From Limnohabitans sp. Rim8 (GTDB lineage: Bacteria; Pseudomonadota; Gammaproteobacteria; Burkholderiales; Burkholderiaceae_C), in assembly GCA_945897465.1 (NCBI GenBank), contig CAMDFK010000020.1, forward strand, positions 1 through 64,000: a stretch of 64,000 nt of DNA, given 5' to 3'. The notes under the pieces were generated by a model. It had not been told where the DNA came from. It did not search any database and saw only the letters and a program-made list of their open reading frames with translations. How positions within the stretch are numbered: position 1 is the stretch's first letter; each line of letters starts with the position of its first letter. The position numbers and the translations under genes were made by a program. Below, in pieces: positions 37,879 to 48,379 of this stretch.

Positions 37879-38457
37879 GGAGTGGCCATGAATGGCTTCG
37901 CTTCCGTTACAGATTAGGGGCCACCATAGCGTCACTCCGATGAGCACAACAACGTTGCCTGAAGGCTGCCATACCGTCATAGCGAGGAGCGCAGCGACGT
38001 CGCGAGAAGTTAGAAGGTCGCCATGCCGGAACTGCGATGAGCACAACAACGTGGCCAGATGACTGCCATACCGTCACTGCGAGGAGCGCAGCGACGTGGC
38101 AGTCCATGGTCACGATCTTGGTCCGTTCATCAGTTTCTGGATACGGCCTGCCTGCAGGCCAAGGGCCGTTCTAGCGGATCAATTTTCCGGTTTGTCACCT
38201 CTGGCAAGTAGCTGCCCGAATCGAATACCCTGCGAGGTGAATTCAAAAAACGGAATTTTCAACAAGACTACATGAAGATGTGTGGTCTGCAGTGTTGACC
38301 TGACGCTGTTGGATGAGACGCTTGAGTCAAATCTGCCTACCCAAGCCGCCGCAATTTAGAGGTTCTCAAAGAGTTGCATAGAGCTGATTCAAACCGCAGG
38401 CGACGCATTGTGTCGCACCGGTTTTTAAACTTCAATGTCGCTCAACAAGGACTCATC
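37879..38457. other. nagZ-cobB intergenic region
   Basis: About 580 bases without a gene. It contains the 97-base tandem repeat at 37939-38098. The rest has no ORF, promoter pair or hairpin I would defend. Confidence 0.5.
37939..38098. repeat. 97-base-period tandem intergenic repeat, two copies
   Basis: Two copies starting at 37939 and 38036 share GATGAGCACAACAACGT and, after a variable 16 bases, CTGCCATACCGTCA, then GCGAGGAGCGCAGCGACGT. The last block, and its partner GCGACGTGGCAGTCC, resembles a widespread short palindromic repeat of Proteobacteria (GCGAGGAGCGAAGCGAC type). It is a non-coding repeat, not CRISPR: only two copies and no regular spacer. Confidence 0.75.
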
Positions 38458-39240
38458 ATGGATACCACGGCACTTCAAAAAATCGCAGACCAATTGATCC
38501 AGGCACGCCGCATCGTCGTCTTCACCGGCGCAGGCATGTCGGCAGAAAGCGGCATTGCCACCTTCCGCGACAAGCCCGATAGCCTGTGGGCCAAGTTCAA
38601 CACCCGCGAAATGGCTTCACCCGCAGGTTGGCGAGAAGACAAGTACCGCGTTTGGGCCTGGTACGAAGGCCGTCGCGGCGCTGTGCTTGAAACCCAGCCG
38701 CACGCAGGGCACATAGCGGTAGATCAATTGGCCGACACATTGCGCAGCGTCCATGGTCAGGACGTTCAGGTGGATGTGGTCACGCAAAACGTGGACAACT
38801 TGCACGAACGCGCAGGAAGCTCCAGCGTCATTCACTTGCATGGCAGTTTGTTTTCGCCGCGCTGTGCGGCTTGTGCCCGCCCGGGTGAATTTGCGCCAGG
38901 GGTGCCAGATCAGCCCTTGACGCATTTGGACCCACCGGAATGTCAGCACTGCGGTGGCTACATCCGCCCCGGCGTGGTCTGGTTTGGTGAGTCCATGCCG
39001 GAAAATGAATTTCGCATGGCCGAAGACCTGGTGGACACCTGCGATGTCATGTTGGTCATCGGCACATCGGGTGTGGTGTTCCCTGCGGCTGAGTTGCCGA
39101 TCAATGCCCACCAATTGGGTAAGTTCGTAGCCGAGATCAACCCTGAACGCACAGAAGTGTCGGGCTACACCGCGGTGGAATGCCGAGCCACAGCCGCGCA
39201 GGGCTTGCCGCAGTTGCTGGAAATGCTGAAGAGCCGTTGA
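38458..39240 (+). CDS. cobB: NAD-dependent protein deacylase (sirtuin)
   Basis: A 260-residue sirtuin that removes acyl groups from lysines using NAD. The NAD motif GAGMSAESGIATFRD is at 24-38, TQNVDNLHERAG carries the active-site region, and IHLHGSL gives the catalytic His. A zinc ribbon (RCAACARP and ECQHCGG) and GVVWFGESMP follow. AAGGA precedes ATG 38458. The earlier part of the open frame (from 38374) has no family match. Confidence 0.95.
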   Translation: MDTTALQKIADQLIQARRIVVFTGAGMSAESGIATFRDKPDSLWAKFNTREMASPAGWREDKYRVWAWYEGRRGAVLETQPHAGHIAVDQLADTLRSVHGQDVQVDVVTQNVDNLHERAGSSSVIHLHGSLFSPRCAACARPGEFAPGVPDQPLTHLDPPECQHCGGYIRPGVVWFGESMPENEFRMAEDLVDTCDVMLVIGTSGVVFPAAELPINAHQLGKFVAEINPERTEVSGYTAVECRATAAQGLPQLLEMLKSR

Positions 39241-39287
39241 TGAGACAGGCGCAGGCACCTGCGCCCAATTTGAAGTGGCTCCAATGC

Positions 39288-39746
39288 TCAGCCTGGCAGA
39301 TCAACCAATGGGTCAAGGCATGTCACACCCAGCGGCGCAAAGTGCTTGAGGTTGCAAGTGAGCAGCACCAAGCCAGCATGCTGTGCCAATGCGGCAATGG
39401 CCACATCGGCAAAGCCGGGATGACGTCCTTGGGCCATGGCGGCATCTGATATTTGTCCAGCCAATCGGGCTGCTGCGGCGTCCAGTGGCAAGATCCGGTC
39501 AGCATAGGCCGCCAGCAGACCATCTAACCAGCGGTCCAGGCGGTTGGCCCTGTCCGCAGCACCACCGTTGCGTCGCAACTTACCAATGCCTTGCGCCATT
39601 TCAGCAACAGCAATGGCGGGCAAAAACAATTGCTGGTGGTGTGCCTGAAGCCATTGCCCAAAGGGGCTGGGCACAAAAGCCTCTCGCCCCGGGGCCAAGA
39701 CCGACACCACGCTGGTGTCGAGCAGATAACCCTTAGTCAAATTCAA
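39288..39746 (-). CDS. VapC-family PIN-domain toxin
   Basis: A 152-residue PIN protein: D10 in YLLDTSVVS, E49 in AVAEMAQG, D114 in GFADVAIAAL and N132 in TCNLKHF form the acidic metal site. It starts at TTG 39746 (a second TTG lies two codons on), overlapping the end of the upstream antitoxin by 14 bases. Together with the Phd-type antitoxin it forms a type II toxin-antitoxin pair, separate from vapBC near 1.4 kb. The target RNA is unknown. Confidence 0.92.
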   Translation of the reverse strand: MNLTKGYLLDTSVVSVLAPGREAFVPSPFGQWLQAHHQQLFLPAIAVAEMAQGIGKLRRNGGAADRANRLDRWLDGLLAAYADRILPLDAAAARLAGQISDAAMAQGRHPGFADVAIAALAQHAGLVLLTCNLKHFAPLGVTCLDPLVDLPG

Positions 39747-39978
39747 TACCCCTCAAAGGCGTGTTGTCGCGCTCGGTCTCCAAGGGTTCTGGCAGTGCGA
39801 GCAGGTAGTTGGCCAAGTTGGGCATCTCCAGCGGGTAAAGACGAGCCCCGTCAGCCACGGGCACAATCATGGCGCAGGGTTGCCCATGTCGGCTGACCAA
39901 GGTGGGGCGGCCTTTTTCAGCCGCCGCCACCAAGGCAGAAAAGCTGGCCTTGGCATCGCGAATTTGCACAGTTTCCAT
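39733..39978 (-). CDS. Phd/YefM-family antitoxin
   Basis: An 81-residue protein starting METVQIRDAKASFSALVAAA and GRPTLVSRHGQPCAMIVP, the Phd/YefM DNA-binding fold. The disordered C-terminus (EPLETERDNTPLRGIEFD) would wrap the PIN toxin encoded next. A good promoter and overlapping palindrome lie directly upstream (39993-40036), fitting autoregulation. AAAGGG is the likely ribosome binding site. Confidence 0.92.
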   Translation of the reverse strand: METVQIRDAKASFSALVAAAEKGRPTLVSRHGQPCAMIVPVADGARLYPLEMPNLANYLLALPEPLETERDNTPLRGIEFD

Positions 39979-39992
39979 GAGATTGCCCTTTG

Positions 39993-40036
39993 TGACTACA
40001 TGTGGTCATTTTAGATGTGGGCTCTTGCCAAGTCAA
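39993..40036 (-). promoter_or_regulatory. phd-vapC promoter with palindromic operator
   Basis: On the minus strand TTGACT (40036-40031), a 17-base spacer and TAAAAT (40013-40008) form a good sigma-70 promoter. Directly downstream, TGACTACATGTGGTCA (39993-40008 on the plus strand) is a near-perfect palindrome that overlaps the -10 edge, the likely Phd operator. Confidence 0.7.
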
Positions 40037-40053
40037 TGGAGGCTAGATTAAGG

Positions 40054-40307
40054 TCAATAACGCTTGGTCAAACAGGTGCCCTTGAGCGGCTTGTTGTACC
40101 GTTTCGTTTGAATGGGCTCTGATATCGCCATCCGGAATTGCGCCGGGGTGAGCAACTCCATTGGATTGGCATGCGTTTTGTCTGCAACCAGCACGATGCT
40201 GCCGCAGATTTATCAATGAAGTGGCGAAAAAAGTGGTGCTCGCGCAACTCATGAAGCTCCTGCGGAGTCAGGTCGAAAACCGTGCGAAGGCGTGTCTTGG
40301 TCGTCAT
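40054..40307 (-). pseudogene. small frameshifted remnant of unknown family
   Basis: After AAGGAG, ATG 40307 opens MTTKTRLRTVFDLTPQELHE and LREHHFFRHFIDKSA. A shift near 40203 then moves the coding-like sequence to GSIVLVADKTHANPMELLTP, AQFRMAISEPIQTKRYNKPL and a TGA at 40056-40054. Together they would make about 84 codons. I do not recognise the family. A perfect inverted repeat TGCGACA-GGATG-TGTCGCA (40347-40365) sits upstream and may have been its operator. It could also be two unrelated short ORFs. Confidence 0.4.
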
Positions 40308-40463
40308 GAATGCTCCTTGTTGATGAGCATTCAGTATCGAATCCTGTGCGACAGGATGTGTCGCAAGCAACATGTTTCCTGATCATGCGGTCAACGCCCT
40401 GTCTGCGTTGACCATGGCTCAGGAGGGTTTTCGCAGCGCATGACGGGGCTGCGTTGTGGTCGC

Positions 40464-42026
<1,563 letters not shown>

Positions 42027-42109
42027 GGCGAGGTGCAGTGGGGACCGTGGCGCGTGAACGCCGCCCGATCCGGGGTTGTGGGGTGCGCAAGGGCGCAAAA
42101 CCCTCTATT

Positions 42110-42787
42110 TTATGGGTTTGTGGAGGGCTTCTGGCCGGGCCGTGGTGGCGTCGTGTCGGAAGGGGCCACCATGTCGCCCACCAGCTCCAGCCGCATCAAG
42201 GGCTCTTGCAGGGCAAACAGCCGGTATTTCATCTGCAGCGGCAAGGGCAGCAACTCGCCCCATCGGTGGGATAACCAGCTGCAGTCCTGCAGCCGCCAGG
42301 CCTCGGCCCAGTGGGGCACCACGCTGGCTTGTTCGCTCAGCTGGGTCAGGGCCTGGTGCATTTGCGCCGACAGGTGCTGCAGGTCTTCGGGCACTTGCAC
42401 CGCGGGCTCGGGCGGCAGGGGCTGTACGCGCCCCAGCCACAGGCCGTCGCTTCGCTGCTGTGTGGCCTCAATGCGAAACTTTTCCACCCCACGGCACCAG
42501 ACCATCACCAAGCCGGGCTGGGGCCGCTCGATGCGTTCGATCTGCACCCGGGTGCCCATGGCTTCAAATTGTTCGGCCGCTTGGCCGGGTCGGTGCACCT
42601 CGCGACCCTGGGTCAGTGTGACCACGCCAAAACCAGTACCTTGGCGCTCGCATTCGCCAATCATCTGCAGGTAGCGCAGCTCAAACAATTGCAAAGGCAA
42701 CAAAGCGCCCGGGAACAGCACGGTGCCCAGCGGGAACAGTGGCAATTCGGTCAGGACTTGCGGGGAAGGGGTGTCGCGATCGGGCAT
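42110..42787 (-). CDS. LON-substrate-binding-domain protein
   Basis: A 225-residue protein that is only the N-terminal LON domain (ELPLFPLGTVLFPGALLPLQ, LFELRYLQMIGECERQGTGF) without the ATPase or protease parts. Stand-alone LON domains are common in Proteobacteria and have an unclear role, perhaps substrate binding or peptide sensing. It lies 83 bases upstream of lysS, same strand, and divergent from the YggT gene. Confidence 0.9.
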   Translation of the reverse strand: MPDRDTPSPQVLTELPLFPLGTVLFPGALLPLQLFELRYLQMIGECERQGTGFGVVTLTQGREVHRPGQAAEQFEAMGTRVQIERIERPQPGLVMVWCRGVEKFRIEATQQRSDGLWLGRVQPLPPEPAVQVPEDLQHLSAQMHQALTQLSEQASVVPHWAEAWRLQDCSWLSHRWGELLPLPLQMKYRLFALQEPLMRLELVGDMVAPSDTTPPRPGQKPSTNP

Positions 42788-42819
42788 CTGGGTATCATCG
42801 CACGAGCAGGAGAAAAACG

Positions 42820-43368
42820 ATGTGGTTCCAGATGATGAGCTTGGTGTTGGATGTGGTGGCGGGCCTGGTCGCAGGCACTTGTTTGTTGCGCTTTTTGATG
42901 CAATGGCAGCGCATTTCTTTTCACCAGCCTTTGGGCCAATTTGTGTTTGCGGTCACCGACTGGTTGGTTTTGCCGCTGCGCCGGGTGATCCCGCCATGGT
43001 CGGCCTGGGATTTGTCGAGTCTGGTGGGGGCCTTTCTCATCAAGCTGGTGCAGTACACATTGTTGTGGCTGGTCGCGGGCGGGCAGGGGGCATGGGGCTT
43101 GCTGCCGTTGGTCGGTCTGGTGGGCATGGCCCAGCTGGTGGTGTCGGCCCTGAGTGCGTTGGTGCTGGTGTTGGCGGTGATGTCTTGGGTCAACCCCGGC
43201 TCACCCATGTACAGCCTGGCGGCTCGTTTGAGTCAGCCTTTTTTGAGGCCTTTTCAGCGGGTGGTACCCCTGATCGGTGGAGTGGATTTGTCGCCCATCG
43301 CCTTGCTGGTGGTCTTGCAATTGATCGGCATGGTGTTGGCCTCGCTGCAAATGGGCTGGATGCACTGA
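42820..43368 (+). CDS. YggT-family integral membrane protein
   Basis: A 182-residue protein with about four membrane helices and two YggT repeats (RFLMQWQRISFHQPLGQFVF and VMSWVNPGSPMYSLAARLSQPFLRPFQ). YggT proteins are linked to osmotic stress and to cell-division membrane assembly, but their biochemistry is unknown. AGGAGA precedes ATG 42820; earlier in-frame starts overlap the divergent LON gene. Confidence 0.9.
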   Translation: MWFQMMSLVLDVVAGLVAGTCLLRFLMQWQRISFHQPLGQFVFAVTDWLVLPLRRVIPPWSAWDLSSLVGAFLIKLVQYTLLWLVAGGQGAWGLLPLVGLVGMAQLVVSALSALVLVLAVMSWVNPGSPMYSLAARLSQPFLRPFQRVVPLIGGVDLSPIALLVVLQLIGMVLASLQMGWMH

Positions 43369-43426
43369 GCTGTTGAAAGCCTTTTAATTCATATGGCGTA
43401 CGATGGTTTTTCTTTGCCGCGCGACC

Positions 43427-43654
43427 TTAGATCTGGGCGCCCGCTTTTTTGGTCGCCTGCGCGATCTGGGCCAACATGCCCTGATTTTCTTGAGCCGTGA
43501 GTGGTTCGCTGCTGAACTGGTGAGGGATGACCTCCTCGTCCTGCGACTGCGCGAGCATGGCCTGCAGCTCGGCCGCGAACTCTGGGTCCTGTTTGGCGAT
43601 CTCGTTGATACGCTCTTGCGCTGCCTGATCGAGTGGGGTGTTTTGCAGTGCCAT
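43427..43654 (-). CDS. small hypothetical protein
   Basis: A 75-residue acidic, Gln-rich, mostly helical protein (QERINEIAKQDPEFAAELQA, ENQGMLAQIAQATKKAGAQI). No family is recognised. CAGGA lies about 10 bases before ATG 43654, and codon use looks coding. It sits between accD and yggT, where folC would be expected in many relatives. Confidence 0.55.
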   Translation of the reverse strand: MALQNTPLDQAAQERINEIAKQDPEFAAELQAMLAQSQDEEVIPHQFSSEPLTAQENQGMLAQIAQATKKAGAQI

Positions 43655-43738
43655 TTTGCTGTCCTGGTAATGATTTGAATTATTGCTTTAGAAGTGCATA
43701 TTTCTCTTGAGGGCCTTTGTTTGGGGGTGTCGGTCGAC

Positions 43739-44611
43739 TCAGCTGACCGCGTCTGCGGGCTGGCGCTGCAGCATCGCCAGGGTGGTGGCGATGGTTTTGC
43801 GCAGTTCGCGGCGGTCGCAGATGAAGTCGACCGCCCCTTTGGTTTGCAAGAACTCGGCACGCTGGAAGCCTTCAGGCAAGGTCACGCGCACGGTGCTTTC
43901 GATCACGCGGGGGCCCGCAAAGCCGATCAGGGCTTTGGGCTCGGCAATCACCACGTCACCCAAGAAGGCAAAACCGGCCGACACGCCACCCATGGTCGGG
44001 TCGGTCAACACGCTGATGTAGGGCAGGCCTTTTTTGGCCAAACGGGTCAAGGCGGCGTTGGTCTTGGCCATTTGCATGAGCGAGAGCAGGCCCTCTTGCA
44101 TGCGGGCACCGCCCGTGGCGGTGAAGCACACAAACGGTACTTTTTGCGCGATGGCGGTTTCCACGCCGCGCACAAAACGCTCGCCCACGACCGAGCCCAT
44201 GGAACCGCCCATGAAGTCAAATTCGAAGCAGGCGACGACCAGGTTGATGCTGTGCACCGCACCGCCCATGACCACCAGGGCATCGGTCTCACCCGTGTTG
44301 TCCATGGCCTCTTTCAGGCGCTCGGGGTATTTGCGGCTGTCTTTGAACTTGAGCGGGTCGACCGGCATGACTTCCTGGCCGATTTCGTAGCGGCCTTCGC
44401 CGTCCAAGAAGGAATTCAGGCGGGCGCGGGCACCGATGCGCAGGTGGTGCGAGCAGCCGGGGCAAACGTTCTGGTTTTCTTCCAGGTCGCTTTTGTAGAG
44501 CACCGTGTCGCAGCTGGGGCATTTGACCCACAAGCCCTCGGGCACCGTGCGGCGATCGGCCGGGTCGGTGTGCTGGATCTTGGGGGGGAGCAGTTTTTCG
44601 AGCCAACTCAT
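43739..44611 (-). CDS. accD: acetyl-CoA carboxylase carboxyltransferase, beta subunit
   Basis: A 290-residue AccD. A zinc ribbon ([24 protein letters not shown]) is followed by the crotonase-like carboxyltransferase core ([53 protein letters not shown]). With AccA it transfers carboxyl to acetyl-CoA, the committed step of fatty-acid synthesis. It follows trpA as in many Burkholderiales. Confidence 0.97.
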   Translation of the reverse strand: MSWLEKLLPPKIQHTDPADRRTVPEGLWVKCPSCDTVLYKSDLEENQNVCPGCSHHLRIGARARLNSFLDGEGRYEIGQEVMPVDPLKFKDSRKYPERLKEAMDNTGETDALVVMGGAVHSINLVVACFEFDFMGGSMGSVVGERFVRGVETAIAQKVPFVCFTATGGARMQEGLLSLMQMAKTNAALTRLAKKGLPYISVLTDPTMGGVSAGFAFLGDVVIAEPKALIGFAGPRVIESTVRVTLPEGFQRAEFLQTKGAVDFICDRRELRKTIATTLAMLQRQPADAVS

Positions 44612-44662
44612 GAGGGTTTCTCCTTGTGCGGCGAATTATCGTTGAAACGTCAACCGTTCTGA

Positions 44663-45472
44663 TCAGGCGTCCAGTGCCTGTCGGATGCCATTTAAAAAGT
44701 CGGAGGCCACCGTGTTCACCTGGTCGGCTGGGGCAGCGTCGATCAGCTGGATCAGACGCGAGCCGATCACTACCGCGTCGGCCACCTTGCTGATCGCCTT
44801 GGCGGTTTCTGCGTCGCGGATGCCAAAGCCCACGCCGACCGGCACGCTCACGTGCTGACGGATGCGCGGCAGCATGGCCTCGACCGCGTCGGTGTCTAGC
44901 GTGCCCGAACCGGTTACGCCCTTGAGCGACACGTAGTACACATAGCCGCTGGCCACCTTGGCCACTTGTTGCATGCGTTCGTCGGTGCTGGTGGGGGCCA
45001 GCAAAAAGATCAGGTCCATGTTGTGGGCCCGCAGTTTGGCGGCAAATTCCACGCATTCTTCGGGCGGGTAGTCGACGATCAGCACGCCATCCACACCGGC
45101 TGCCGATGCGTCGCGGATGAAGCTGTCAGCGCCGTGTTTTTGGTCATAGCGCTCCACTGGGTTGGCGTAGCCCATCAGCACCACCGGGGTGGTGGTATTG
45201 GTTTGGCGGAATTCGCGCACCATGGCCAGCACCTGCACCGTGCCAATGCCCAGCGCCAGGGCTTTGTCGCCCGCTTTTTGGATGACCGGGCCGTCGGCAG
45301 ACGGGTCGGAAAACGGCACCCCCAGCTCGATGATGTCGGACCCGGCCTCTGCCATGGCATGCATCAGGGGCACAGTGGTGGTTTTGTCGGGGAAGCCCGC
45401 CGTGACATACGGGATCAGGGCTTTGCGGCCCTCAGATTTGAGGGCGAAGAGGGTGGCGTCGATGCGGCTCAT
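44663..45472 (-). CDS. trpA: tryptophan synthase alpha chain
   Basis: A 269-residue TIM barrel that splits indole-3-glycerol phosphate. Hallmarks: [40 protein letters not shown] with the catalytic Asp, [13 protein letters not shown] and [17 protein letters not shown]. It acts with TrpB, encoded 65 bases upstream. A short direct repeat lies in the gap (45489-45514). Confidence 0.97.
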   Translation of the reverse strand: MSRIDATLFALKSEGRKALIPYVTAGFPDKTTTVPLMHAMAEAGSDIIELGVPFSDPSADGPVIQKAGDKALALGIGTVQVLAMVREFRQTNTTTPVVLMGYANPVERYDQKHGADSFIRDASAAGVDGVLIVDYPPEECVEFAAKLRAHNMDLIFLLAPTSTDERMQQVAKVASGYVYYVSLKGVTGSGTLDTDAVEAMLPRIRQHVSVPVGVGFGIRDAETAKAISKVADAVVIGSRLIQLIDAAPADQVNTVASDFLNGIRQALDA

Positions 45473-45488
45473 GTGGGTTTGGCGTTAA

Positions 45489-45514
45489 GCGTTGAGTGTG
45501 GTGCGTTGAGTGTG
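45489..45514. repeat. short direct repeat in the trpB-trpA gap
   Basis: GCGTTGAGTGTG occurs at 45489-45500 and again at 45503-45514 (period 14), with a related GCGTTAAGC just before. The GCGTTGAG/CTCAACGC core also recurs in the ihfB-rpsA gap, suggesting a dispersed intergenic repeat in this genome. Confidence 0.5.
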
Positions 45515-45537
45515 GGCTTGGTAAGGCGCTAGACGCT

Positions 45538-46815
45538 TCACGCAGAACGCTGAACGAAGATGCCTTTGACCGATTGGCCTTGGCAGCTGGGGCGGCAATA
45601 AAAATCAGCGTTCGACAAATCGGCCACGGTGCCGATGTCTTTGTCGCCACGGCCGGACATGTTGACCAAAATCGATTGGTCAGAACGCATGGTTTTGGCC
45701 AGTTTCATGGCGTAGGCCACGGCGTGGCTCGATTCGAGGGCAGGAATGATGCCTTCGGTGCGGCACAGGTAGTGGAAGGCTTCCAGCGCTTCTTTGTCGG
45801 TGATGCCCACGTACTCGGCGCGGCCAATGTCCTTCAAGAAGGCATGCTCGGGGCCGACGCCGGGGTAATCCAGGCCCGCGCTCACACTGTGCGTTTCGGT
45901 GATTTGGCCGTTCTCGTCTTGCAAGATGTAGGTGCGGTTGCCATGCAACACACCAGGCGTGCCCAGTTGCAAAGATGCCGAGTGCTTGCCCGTGTCCAGA
46001 CCTTCGCCGGCAGCTTCCACGCCGATCAGGCGGGTTTTGTCGTGCGGGATGTAGGGGTAGAAGATGCCCATGGCGTTGCTGCCACCGCCCACGCAGGCCA
46101 GCACGGCGTCGGGCTGCTGTTCGGCCATTTGGAGCGTTTTGAACATCGCGGGCATTTGGGTGAGGCACTCCTCGCCAATCACGCTTTGGAAGTCACGCAC
46201 CATCATGGGGTAGGGGTGGGGCCCTGCCACGGTGCCGATGATGTAGAAGGTGTTGTCCACATTGGCCACCCAATCGCGCATGGCTTCGTTCAGAGCGTCT
46301 TTGAGTGTTTTGCTGCCGGACTCGACGGGCACCACGGTGGCTCCCAAGAGCTTCATGCGGTAGACATTGGGGCTTTGGCGTTTGACGTCTTCAGCGCCCA
46401 TGTAGACCACACACTCCAAGCCATAACGGGCGCAGATGGTGGCGGTGGCCACGCCGTGCTGGCCCGCGCCCGTCTCTGCAATGATGCGCGGCTTGCCCAT
46501 GCGCTTGGCCAGCATGGCCTGGCCGATGGTGTTGTTGATCTTGTGGGCACCCGTGTGGTTCAGGTCCTCGCGTTTGAGGAAGATCTGTGCGCCCCCCATC
46601 TCGCGACTCATCCGTGCTGCGTGGTACACGGGCGAGGGGCGACCCACAAAGTGCGCCAGCTCCGACTTGAATTCGGCGATGAAGGCTGGGTCGTGCTGGT
46701 ACTGGGCGTAGGCGGCTTTGAGCTCGTTGATGGCGTGGGTCAGGGTTTCGCTGACGAAGCTGCCGCCATAGATGCCGAAATGGCCTTTGAGGTCGGGTTG
46801 TTGGTAATCAAACAT
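45538..46815 (-). CDS. trpB: tryptophan synthase beta chain
   Basis: A 425-residue PLP enzyme that condenses indole with serine. The PLP lysine is in [20 protein letters not shown]; the PLP phosphate loop is [12 protein letters not shown]. The C-terminus extends about 20 residues past the usual end ([11 protein letters not shown]). It lies between trpF and trpA, separated from trpF by 86 bases. Confidence 0.97.
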   Translation of the reverse strand: MFDYQQPDLKGHFGIYGGSFVSETLTHAINELKAAYAQYQHDPAFIAEFKSELAHFVGRPSPVYHAARMSREMGGAQIFLKREDLNHTGAHKINNTIGQAMLAKRMGKPRIIAETGAGQHGVATATICARYGLECVVYMGAEDVKRQSPNVYRMKLLGATVVPVESGSKTLKDALNEAMRDWVANVDNTFYIIGTVAGPHPYPMMVRDFQSVIGEECLTQMPAMFKTLQMAEQQPDAVLACVGGGSNAMGIFYPYIPHDKTRLIGVEAAGEGLDTGKHSASLQLGTPGVLHGNRTYILQDENGQITETHSVSAGLDYPGVGPEHAFLKDIGRAEYVGITDKEALEAFHYLCRTEGIIPALESSHAVAYAMKLAKTMRSDQSILVNMSGRGDKDIGTVADLSNADFYCRPSCQGQSVKGIFVQRSA

Positions 46816-46901
46816 GGTGCTTGCTCAGGTTATGGGTGGGGCCATCGGTGCTTGCAGTGATGATCGCTGCAATGGGGGATAAGGCCAGCCCGTGGATTGC
46901 T

Positions 46902-47597
46902 TTAGAGGGAAGTGGGATTGTCTGCGGCACGCACCGCTTGGACAAACTGCTGCATTTTGTCGGCATCTTTGAGGCCCTTGCCTGCTTCGATGCCGGAGCT
47001 CACGTCAACGGCCAGAGACAGGCCGTGTGAGCGCAGTGCCCGAATGCCATCGCCCACGTTTGCAGGTGTGAGTCCACCAGACAAAACGAGGTGAGCATTG
47101 ACGTTTGGTGGCAGGAGTGACCAATGGAATGTTTTTCCGCCGCCGCCGTATCCGTCGACATGGGCGTCGAGCAAGAGGGCTTGGGCTGCGTGATGAAAGT
47201 GTGCAAATTCTAGCAAGTCGAAGTCATGGACCTCGGACAGGGGGATTCGGGCGGCTTTGAGGTGGGGGCGGCCTGTGCGCCACGACATGTCTTCGCAGAA
47301 GTCGGCCGACTCGTCGCCATGGAACTGCAGCAATGCTCCGGGCACGGCTGCGCAAGCGGCCTCGATGCGCTCAGGCGTTTCGTTGACGAAGAGCAAAACG
47401 GGCTGGACAAAAGCAGGCAGTAGGCGGGCCAGTTCGGCCGCGCGTCCGAGGCTCACGCTGCGGGGGCTGGGCGGGTAGAGCACAAAACCGATGGCGTCCG
47501 CTCCGGCGGCGCAGGCGGCCAACACATCGGCCTCGCGGGTGAAGCCACACATCTTGATGCGGGTGCGTTGCTGCGGGACGGGGCTGATCAGTGTCAT
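46902..47597 (-). CDS. trpF: phosphoribosylanthranilate isomerase
   Basis: A 231-residue TrpF. Segments: RIKMCGFTREADVLAACAAG with the catalytic Cys, GADAIGFVLYPPSPRSVS, LLLDAHVDGYGGGGKTFHWS with the general-acid Asp, and HLVLSGGLTPANVGD. ATG 47597 overlaps the truA stop (ATGA), so trpF is translationally coupled to truA. Confidence 0.96.
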   Translation of the reverse strand: MTLISPVPQQRTRIKMCGFTREADVLAACAAGADAIGFVLYPPSPRSVSLGRAAELARLLPAFVQPVLLFVNETPERIEAACAAVPGALLQFHGDESADFCEDMSWRTGRPHLKAARIPLSEVHDFDLLEFAHFHHAAQALLLDAHVDGYGGGGKTFHWSLLPPNVNAHLVLSGGLTPANVGDGIRALRSHGLSLAVDVSSGIEAGKGLKDADKMQQFVQAVRAADNPTSL

Positions 47598-48379
47598 GGC
47601 AACCAATCAAAAGCGGGGGTGGTGTCGGGCAGACCCCATTCTGGACTGTAAATGGGCCCAGCAAAGTACAGGCCACCGGGAGAAAACGTGGGCGCTGCGG
47701 CGTCGCGGCTTTTGGCTTCAAGCACCTCGCGCATCCAGTCGGGGGACTGGTTGCCTTGGCCGATGGTGACCAAGCAACCCATGATGTTGCGGATCATGTG
47801 GTGCAAAAAGGCGTTGCCCTCGAACTCAAAGCGCCAATAAGCGCCATGCCGAGTGATGCCGATGTGACGCAGCGTTTTGACGGGCGACAGCGCTTGGCAA
47901 CTGCTGGCCCTGAAAGAAGAAAAATCGTGCTCACCCAGCAGATGCTGGCAGGCCTCGCGCATGGGCGCCTCGGCCAGTGACCGGTACACCCAGCCCACAC
48001 GGCCCGCTTCCAGGCTGGGGCGCACGATCGATTCCATCACCACATAAATGTAGCGCCTGCCTGTGGCGCTGGCGCGGCAATGGAAGGTCTCGGGCACAAC
48101 TTGCGCCCATTGCACCGCGATGTCGGCGGGCAGATAGCGGTTGGTACCGCGCACCCAAGAGTACGTGTCGCGATCCAGTAAGGTGTCAAAGTGCACCACT
48201 TGCATGAGGCCGTGCACGCCCGCATCGGTTCGGCCCGCGCACAAGGTGCTGACCCGGGGCACATCGCCAAATTGTGCCAGTGCTTTTTCGAGTTTGTCCT
48301 GAATCGTCAGGCCCGTGGCTTGACTCTGCCAACCTTGGTAAGCCGTGCCCGAATAGCAGACACCCAGGGCCAACCTCAC
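47594..48379 (-). CDS. truA: tRNA pseudouridine(38-40) synthase
   Basis: A 261-residue TruA, which modifies the anticodon stem-loop. The catalytic Asp lies in CAGRTDAGVHGLMQVVHFDT, with a second core at RRYIYVVMES and RFEFEGNAFLHHMIRNIMGC. It starts at GTG 48379, overlapping the fimV stop, and ends overlapping trpF, so fimV, truA and trpF form a tight run. Confidence 0.96.
   Translation of the reverse strand: MRLALGVCYSGTAYQGWQSQATGLTIQDKLEKALAQFGDVPRVSTLCAGRTDAGVHGLMQVVHFDTLLDRDTYSWVRGTNRYLPADIAVQWAQVVPETFHCRASATGRRYIYVVMESIVRPSLEAGRVGWVYRSLAEAPMREACQHLLGEHDFSSFRASSCQALSPVKTLRHIGITRHGAYWRFEFEGNAFLHHMIRNIMGCLVTIGQGNQSPDWMREVLEAKSRDAAAPTFSPGGLYFAGPIYSPEWGLPDTTPAFDWLP

Noticed and set aside
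37939-38098. CRISPR array
   Set aside because: Only two copies, long internal variation and no repeat-spacer regularity; no cas genes nearby.
45496-46860. 454-codon plus-strand frame across trpB
   Set aside because: Antisense shadow of trpB in a GC-rich genome.
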